DNA of 64,000 bases from Rehmannia glutinosa. Its lineage: Eukaryota > Streptophyta > Magnoliopsida > Lamiales > Orobanchaceae. Position 1 is the first letter of the stretch. Every line of letters starts with the position of its first letter. Location of the stretch: NCBI GenBank assembly GCA_016081115.2, contig JABTTQ020000228.1, positions 1-64,000 on the forward strand. The letters run 5' to 3'. The notes under the pieces were generated by a model. That model had not been told where the DNA came from. It ran no database searches and saw only the letters and a program-made list of their open reading frames with translations. A program made the translations under genes and the position numbers. Positions 57,545 to 64,000 of this stretch are shown piece by piece.

Positions 57545-58408
57545 AGGGAGTGTTTGCAAAATCTTCTGCTTTTAGAAGAAGTGATTTATGTAACAGGAGT
57601 AAAAGTAGATAATAATCGGAAGTTGGTTTTGTTTGCAAATAGAATCAAAGGTTGAGAATTAGAAATTGAGAGTGCTTGGTGAAAATGTTGTAAAAATGCT
57701 TATTTGTTTGTAAGTGTCAAACCAACAACAGAATCAGAAATCTAAGGCCTTGTATGGTTATGTTTCCATGGACCATTTCTAGTTTTAGTGTTGAAGCGAA
57801 TTTTGAGAATTTATTGGTTTTCGTGTGAAAATTGGAAATATGTTTGGATGAGTGAATGAAAATGAGTTTTATGTAGGTTTAGAAATGAGATTATGTTTGG
57901 TTGAGTAGTTTTGAAGTAATATTTTATGTATATAATAATTTGAAAAATTGATGGTGATTGAATATTTTAATTGAATATATAATATTATATTTGTAAGATT
58001 GTAGCTAGTGGGTCCCATTAGATATATATGTAATATTTTAAGTAGATAAAGTTGATAAATAGAGGGTCCCACATATATATTTGGATTAAAAAAAATGAGA
58101 ATAGTGATTGATGAGTGATGTAGGGTAGTATATAGGGTTGAGAATTGAAATTATATGTTTGATATGTTGTTTTGTGTGAAAAATGAAAAGTGAAAATGAT
58201 GATTTCTATTGAAAAATTTATAAACAGACATGATTCCATTTCATGAATAGTTGGAAGTGGAAATGAGGCTTGAAAATATAAACAAACAAGGCCTAAAGCA
58301 CTCTGCTTTCAAATTCCGATTAAATGAAGCAGTTGACATTCGGAAACTATGAAAGTGATTTTTTCAGCCGAATGCAGAGAAATACTTTTTTTTATTGGAA
58401 CACTCCCT
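57545..58408. mobile_element. outer MITE with AGGGAGTGTT ends
   Basis: AGGGAGTGTTTGCAAAATC at the left and the inverse of TTGGAACACTCCCT at the right. Minus the nested Tourist-like element it is about 315 bp. Its two halves keep GAAGTGATTT/GAAAGTGATTTTTT-like text. No target duplication could be settled. Confidence 0.6.
57746..58293. mobile_element. Tourist-like (PIF/Harbinger) MITE, TSD TAA
   Basis: Ends GGCCTTGTATGGTTATGTTT and, reverse-complemented, GGCCTTGTTTGTTTATATTTT, flanked by TAA on both sides (57743-57745, 58294-58296). These ends and the 3-bp TAA duplication are characteristic of Tourist/PIF-Harbinger MITEs. 548 bp, non-coding, nested in another MITE in the leader intron of gene 2. 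Confidence 0.8.
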
Positions 58409-59271
58409 ATTCGAGTTACAGAGAAAAACACTGATAACCAAGTCAAATTGGAGCTTAAGCCATTATCAGTTCAAGTGCAGGAAACTAAGAACATGTAATT
58501 ATCCATGAGAACGACAACGTTCTGTGCTTTGGAACAATCAATATCGCATCGATTAAATGCTTAATCCGGTTTTCAAATAATTAAACTCTCAATCTGCTTA
58601 GCGTGAGACCAAACACATGAAATTAAATTACTCTTGCAGCCCTTTCTAGTTTCTACTATGTCTCTCAGCGATTTATCGAAACTAAATTGGACTTTAAATT
58701 CAAATAATTAAGAAAAATCAAAATGCATAATCAGTTGCTTAAGTAATTACGACATAAACTACATAACTAAACACAAAATGCAAAACCCTAATCCAAGAAA
58801 CAAACAGGGGAATCCCAAGAATGAAAACTAGAAACAAATTCAAGAAATGACAAAACAAAAATCCCAGGAAACGAAGAACATCAAAATTGCATAAAATGAG
58901 AACTTACTCATAAAACCCAAGAATGCAGAACATCAAACCATAAAAATTCTGAGGAACTCGAGTAGAAATACAAGAAATGCTCCAGAAACAATATGAACAG
59001 CAGAGCTGGAAAAGAGGAAAAATAATTGAAAAAGGAATAGAGATTTCGCCTAGGGTGGTGTGCTGTTTAATGAGGTGCATTAATTGCCAAAGAATTAAAG
59101 CATTTATTTAGTTCAAACTTTGAACTGAAACACAGTATGCATGTGATTGTGTGTGTCTGTGAATTAAGAATTCATAGCATAGTACGACCTGGGTTTGATT
59201 TCTTTTTCGGATTTATCAGCGTATAGAGGTCGGATGGCAGTCCCGGAACACGAACCGGTAATACGAATTTG

Positions 59272-59450
59272 ACACGAAATTATTTTTTTTTTTTTTTTTA
59301 AAGAGACACGAAATTATTAATTATCAGATATAATATATAAGTTTATTATTTAAATACTAATTTGACATTTGAAATTATTTTTTTTTTTTTTTTGAAAGAG
59401 ACACGAAATTATTAAATTATCAGATATAATATATAAGTTTATTTATATTT
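59272..59450. repeat. tandem duplicate with poly-T blocks
   Basis: Two units (59272-59360, 59371-59450) share GAAATTATTTTTTTTT, a GAGACACGAAATTATTA core and TCAGATATAATATATAAGTT. No coding content. Confidence 0.7.
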
Positions 59451-59459
59451 TGATGTATA

Positions 59460-60780
59460 ATGAGCATAATTCAAAATTGACCTGCAACAAAATACGAACA
59501 CGACTCGTGACTCAAATTCCTGTAATTTGCTTTGGGAGTGAAATTAGAAAAAAAAATCAATAAAATTTTCCGTTAAAGACTCAATTTTTATTTTTATTTT
59601 TTATGAACGATCCTTTCCTTTCCTCTACCACCAAACAAATTCTTGCCCATATCAATTTTTTTGCAATCAATTAGTACAGATTTTGACATTTTGTTGTGTA
59701 GTAATATTTTATTAATTTCTTTGAGAAGCCAATGTCACACACAACACAAAAATAATAGCAAATTAATTGCTGTTCTACATCAGCATCACACGTAATTCCA
59801 AAAATCTTTTTGGGTCCTCTTTAGGAATAAAAAAATGGGACCAACTTTATTCCTTATAATTTTATATACACCAAAGTAGTCTTTGTTAGAGTGATAGACT
59901 TGATTTTGTTCAATATTTTAATGCAGAATTTATTCGCACTAGTAGCATTGTGACATCGATATCAAAATTATCAGATCCACCAAAGCAAGAGCGGAGTCAG
60001 GAATAAAAATGGGATGAATCGATACACGAAAACGGAATGAACTGATACACAAAAATTATATAAATTATAATTAAAAAAAATTCTAGCATAATTTTTTTTT
60101 TTTTTTTGGAAAAAATGGGGGAGCCGGGGCCCCTTGCACCAAAGCACAATAATCTGTTACAAAGAGGGATAAGAAATATTTTTTCTCAAACGAAAAAACT
60201 GTCCCCAAACAAAGCTACACAGATTGGATGGTGGTCGTTAGAGATCAGCTTGGTGATGATCTTGACACTATGTTCACAGGATTTGAATGAAGAAAATGTC
60301 AAATTTCACGGAAATTGGATGATAAATAGTCTTTATATACATAAAATAAATCTATTTCCACAAGTTTGAGGAAATTTGCATTTAACAGTAGTAATAAGTC
60401 AAATTGGCTATTTACGTTTTTGAAAATAAAAAAGTAGTCATATTTTTTAAAGACATTTTTCTTTGGCATTATGACTAAAAAAATTGACGTCTATACACTT
60501 TTTGTTGTGAGGTACTTGGTCATTTTTCTAAAATCAATGCGGTACATTTTTCGTTATCTATAAAAAATTAATACCGCTCAGTGAATTAAAAAAATGGCAA
60601 AATGGATAATTGAACTAAAAAACAACTAAAAAAAATTTGTTTTTGAAAAAACACCGGCAAAAAAATATATTTTGTCACGACAATGACCGAAAAATCCGAG
60701 GGATTCAATTAACAATGTACAGTTGTCCTAGAAATTGGAAGTGATGATACCCGAGCCAAGCTAACAAAAAATCAACCCAA
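59460..60780. other. intergenic repeats, no gene
   Basis: 59985-60135 has GAGCGGAGTCAGGAAT and GGGGGAGCCGGGGCCCCTT, the wording of a plant hAT-type MITE remnant. The open frame at 60106-60369 starts inside it and shows no known domain. The rest is AT-rich. Confidence 0.45.
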
Positions 60781-60786
60781 GTGACC

Positions 60787-61051
60787 AGTGGCGGACGCAG
60801 GATTTTGGCTTTGGGGGGGCGAAAAATGGACCGAAATCATATATTTAAACTATGAGAAAAAAAAAAAACTTTGGAGGGCAACTATAAAACGCAACTATTT
60901 GAAGTTTTTATCAAAGTTTTATGGGGCAAATGTAAGAAAATTCCTTTATTTTAGCTATAAAAAAATAATTTAAAAAATTTTTGGGGGAAAAATAATTTTG
61001 GAAAATTTTGAAGCGGCGTGCCCCACTTGTCCCCCCTTCGTCCGCCCCCGC
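60787..61051. mobile_element. hAT-type MITE (GTGGCGGACGCAGG ends)
   Basis: AGTGGCGGACGCAGGATTTT at the left; the reverse complement of the right end carries GGGGGCGGACGAAGG. Flanks AAGTGACC (60779-60786) and ACGTGACC (61052-61059) form an 8-bp duplication with one mismatch. G-rich strand (GGGGGGGC, TTTGGGGG). Confidence 0.65.
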
Positions 61052-61059
61052 ACGTGACC

Positions 61060-61600
61060 CTTGGTGGCATTGACATGGGACCACCGAGATGGCGTGAAGA
61101 CCGAATTTGGTGACATGGCGCGAGGCGAGCTCCGGATGCCGACGCGAGAACGACCGAATATAACCATTTCTCTAATCAAGGTCAATATCTTGCTTAATAA
61201 GTCAAGATGCCACTTGTCAACAAGATAACAAGATGAGTCAGATGCCAAAAACACAACCAGCATGCCTATCCAGAAGAGGACACGTGCCCCCTTTAACCAC
61301 TCTATAACTAGGGGCAATGATGGTTAAAGAACCTTAATTGTATAAGTATAAATATGCTTCATGTGTTAAGAAGAAGAAGAGGATGATCAGAAAAAAACGC
61401 TTGTAAAAGCTCTTCTGTAAAACGTATAACCGACCAGATAAATCTTGCGCGACTCTTATATAAAAAGGTAGAATTAGTCCTGTTTATAAAAAATTTTGAG
61501 TATCATTTCATTTCCACATCATATTATTTAATTAGTTTGCTTGTTGATCCAAGACACATGTCAACAGGAAGAAATTGTTGAAATTGTTGTTTAATTCAAC
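61060..61600. other. possible LTR fragment between MITE and kinase
   Basis: A mixed-composition stretch with GTATAAGTATAAATATGC (TATA-like, 61338-61355), a GAAGAAGAAGAGGATGATC run and the end CATGTCAACA could be an old solo LTR. No partner or target duplication is seen, so this remains weak. Confidence 0.25.
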
Positions 61601-61607
61601 AGATCAT

Positions 61608-62578
61608 TCAATCACATGGGCTAGCATTAGCATTTGGTTTTTTATCACCACAAAAAACATCATGTGTCCATGGACAGCCGTCATCTGAGAGCACAAATGA
61701 TTCTGTTTCTGTGAAACTTAAATCTTGATTGTTAGATTCAACAAAAGATGGATTTTCACATGTCCTAATGCTCTCCAATTCCTTAGCCACTTCTCTTATA
61801 TTCGGCCTTCTTTTCCCACTTAAATTCAAACATCTCTTTGCCAGATTAGCAACAACAATATGCTCATCCATAACACCTTGTTCTATTATCCGAGAATCAA
61901 GAATTGTCTTCAGGCGGTTCTCTTCCATGGTTATGAGAAAACGCGTAACTAAACTTATTTCTTCTTCTGTCGTACTCGTCGATATTGGTTTTTCCCAGTT
62001 AGGAGCTCAACGAGAACGACTCCGAAGCTGTAGACATCACTCTTTTCCGTGAATTTGCCTGTTTGAAAGTACTCAGGGTCTAGATAACCGAAGGTTCCTT
62101 TGACCTTGGTGGTCAAGTGAGTCTGGTCTATTGCAACTGATCTTGAAATTCCAAAATCCGACAATTTGGCTCTATATTTTTCGTCTAAGAGGATGTTATT
62201 AGACTTCATATCCCTGTGATATATGGGAATGGAAGTTGCATAGTGTAGGTAAGCAAGTGCATTTGTTGTCTCTGCAGCGATTCTCAACCGCAGATCCCAT
62301 GAAAACGGAAAACCAGTAGTGTCGTCGTGGATGAGTTGATGTAGGGTCCCATTAGCAATGAATTCATATACTAGTAATGTAGGTTTACCACATTTCTATG
62401 ATTTACTTGGGATAGGATGGAAACCTCATTTACGAATTCGATTAATTGATCTTCATTTACTAGCCTGGACTTTTTGACTGCAACGATTCTTCCGTCTGAG
62501 AGCATGCCTTTATAAACCGTACCTTGACCTCCTCGGCCAAGTATTCGACTTTCACTGAATCGGTCTGTGGCCTTATCT
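61608..62578 (-). pseudogene. wall-associated-kinase-like (WAKL) receptor kinase, 5'-truncated
   Basis: Only the kinase domain and C-terminal tail remain. Visible: ATDRFSESRILGRGGQGTVY (P-loop, about 62575-62515), VAVKKS (catalytic Lys), HRDMKSNNILLD (catalytic loop, near 62217), DFGIS, GTFGYLDPEYFQTGKF (activation segment) and SDVYSFGVVLVELLTG, then RRPNIREVAKELESIR in the tail and a stop at 61608. This order is typical of WAK/WAKL kinases at the plasma membrane. Two lesions: about 30 bases with the LLGCCLETEV region are missing near 62390, shifting frame, and one G is missing after LLTG (near 61996). No extracellular, EGF or membrane part is found upstream; an acceptor TTTTTTATGAG just before the kinase suggests the earlier exons were lost or are too degraded. 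Confidence 0.8.
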
Positions 62579-62579
62579 C

Positions 62580-63095
62580 ATAAAAAAGAATGAATTGAAT
62601 CAATAAAAAAAAATTCTCGAATTACTAAACCTTTTTTAAATTTAAAATTTAAATATTTAAATATTAATTTAAATAAATTAATAAACTATTATATTAAATA
62701 TTAATTTTATAATTTTAATATTAATTTAAATATTAATTAATTTATAAAATCCTTTAATTTGAATATTAATTTAAATAATTAATAAACTATTCTTATGAAT
62801 TTTTAATTTAAATATTAAATTAAATAAAATTTGTTTAATTTAAATAATCAATAAAATATTCTATCAAAAGCTGAATATACACTTACAAAATAAGAATAAA
62901 AGAAGCTTATAATTCTAACAATAACAAAAAAGAAAAAAATTAAAAGAAAATTCGGTGAAAGCGATTTAAAATTACATAATAAGCAATTGACAATTTTATA
63001 ATCTGAAAATAGAATTTTATTAACTATAATCGCAACCATCAAAATAATAAACTGAATTCAATCAAAGTTCAAAATAGAAATACACCTTATAATTG
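62580..63095. other. extremely AT-rich spacer
   Basis: 62580-62870 consists almost only of TTTAAATATTAATTTAAATA-type text, a degenerate low-complexity repeat. Nothing coding. Confidence 0.7.
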
Positions 63096-63096
63096 G

Positions 63097-63949
63097 GTGT
63101 TTAAATACCAAAAAACTAATTGTGCAACGAAAGAACTATTCTATGCCTATCTAATCTTCTTCCTTTTTAATAACGCTTTTAATCTTAAATTCCTCATTCA
63201 AAGCCCTCTTAGCAAGTGGAGACATATCATTCGATTGCGTTTGCCTAGTAGCTTGCTAGGTGTGCTTACTTCATCTCCCGATAAACTGTCATCTAATTCC
63301 TATTAACACAAAAAGCCAAATTTTAGGTTTTAAAATTTATAAAAAGAATATAAACAAAACTAAAAGATCGATTCTTACATTTTCACGACACGAGTTCTTC
63401 GCCTTGAGGCTTTGATAAATAGTCCGATTCCTTAAGCATATAAAATTAATTTTGTAAATAAAAAACAAAATTTAAATAATTCAATGTTTGATTTTTTTAA
63501 TATTACATGACTCTCAAGTGAAGTTGCACCATATTTCGGACCAAATCTTGATCCGCTATCAACTTGACCCTTTGAAAAAGCTCCCACATAATTGCGCAAT
63601 TGTTCCTCTTTAATATGTACTTTGAAAAGGACCATCTTGCCAATTAGTCCTTTCAAATCGGCCGCAAAGAACTCAACCGGGCAAATCTTTCGCCACCTTC
63701 CTCCTTCTAAACAAATCAAAAATAATATAGGTACAATAATATATCAACGAAATAATTGCATATGGATTAAATATCCAATCTCTTTGAAAATGAACATAAT
63801 TTAAACAAATATAGACCTAAACAAATTCATTTCTTAAATCCACACAAAAAGATTTCCCTATCAATAGTTCACATTCTCTATCCCAACAAAGTGTTGTTGC
63901 ACTTGCAGATTCATCAACCACTTGGACGTGAATCATATATCTATTCATA
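63097..63949 (-). pseudogene. RPA70-like single-stranded-DNA-binding protein fragment
   Basis: Minus-strand exon pieces resemble the C-terminal DNA-binding OB fold of plant replication protein A large subunit. They are YMIHVQVVDESASATTLCWD with GECELLIGKS-like continuation (63949-63825), VEFFAADLKGLIGKMVLFKV with HIKEEQLRNYVGAF (63690-63560), then an acidic/basic tail ELDDSLSGDEV (about 63303) and SPLAKRALNEEFK (63225-63185). Introns with AG acceptors fit between them. A frame break lies near 63245. Plant genomes hold many RPA-like copies, some carried by Helitrons; no Helitron end is seen here. The upstream part lies beyond the right edge. Confidence 0.55.
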
Positions 63950-64000
63950 TAAAAAAATCATAAAATTATAATCGGAAAAACAATTAATAGCAAATTAATT

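Larger units (their letters stand above)
57413..59035 (-). promoter_or_regulatory. 5' UTR of exostosin gene 2 with MITE-filled leader intron
   Basis: The leader intron runs from donor ATGA|GTAAGTTC (58907) to acceptor GCTATCGCAG (57489). The first UTR exon would extend from 58908 to about 59035. The intron holds two nested MITEs (57545-58408). The same leader-intron plan exists in gene 1. Confidence 0.45.

Noticed and set aside
60106..60369. 87-codon frame MEKMGEPGPLAPKHNN... as a gene
   Set aside because: It starts in a hAT-type MITE remnant and has no domain or splice context.

Overview
The window is nuclear DNA of a flowering plant, most likely a eudicot. It is AT-rich and full of nested transposons and MITEs. 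Its genes have GT-AG introns: two family GT47 exostosin-type glycosyltransferases, a wall-associated-kinase-like fragment, an RPA70-like fragment and a plant-conserved small basic protein. All recognisable host genes lie in the right half and are on the minus strand.

Layout. 1-8325: nested Ty1/copia (SIRE-like) retrotransposon wreckage. A left element that runs off the window edge ends with its 3' LTR (1973-3279). It sits inside a second copia element (3280-4103 plus 5574-8325). That second element is also interrupted by a solo LTR of the first family (4104-5573) flanked by a GATAT target duplication. 8879-17350: an 8.5 kb Mutator-like element with two broken genes facing each other, a ULP1-type cysteine protease gene (+) and a FAR1-type transposase (-). 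17406-20100 and 22829-25270: smaller non-autonomous relatives with matching inverted ends, each next to (TA)n, one carrying a further MITE with a perfect 9-bp duplication. 20100-22800 and 25300-33000: AT-rich intergenic DNA with SINE-like, hAT, CACTA and foldback MITEs. 33126-37508: gene for the conserved protein of unknown function. 39555-44390: exostosin gene 1. 46051-53372: three tandem copies of an internally deleted LINE, the first interrupted by a Cassandra-type element whose LTRs carry a 5S rRNA-like promoter. 54372-59035: exostosin gene 2, a paralogue of gene 1 with the same exon plan. 59200-61060: repeats. 61608-62578: 5'-truncated WAK-like kinase pseudogene. 63097-63949: RPA70-like fragment reaching towards the right edge.

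The two exostosin genes form a dispersed tandem pair of Golgi type II enzymes that probably act on cell-wall glycans. The other genes show no functional link. Many coding regions, including otherwise well conserved genes, are broken by single-base losses in homopolymers. The three LINE copies differ mostly at CG or CHG sites. Part of the apparent pseudogenisation may therefore be consensus error of a long-read assembly.

The most unusual structure is a series of 5 to 8 short hairpins in the copia LTRs, between TATA box and poly(A) signal. Their stems differ in sequence but keep pairing, and nearly all share a GTGG-type loop.
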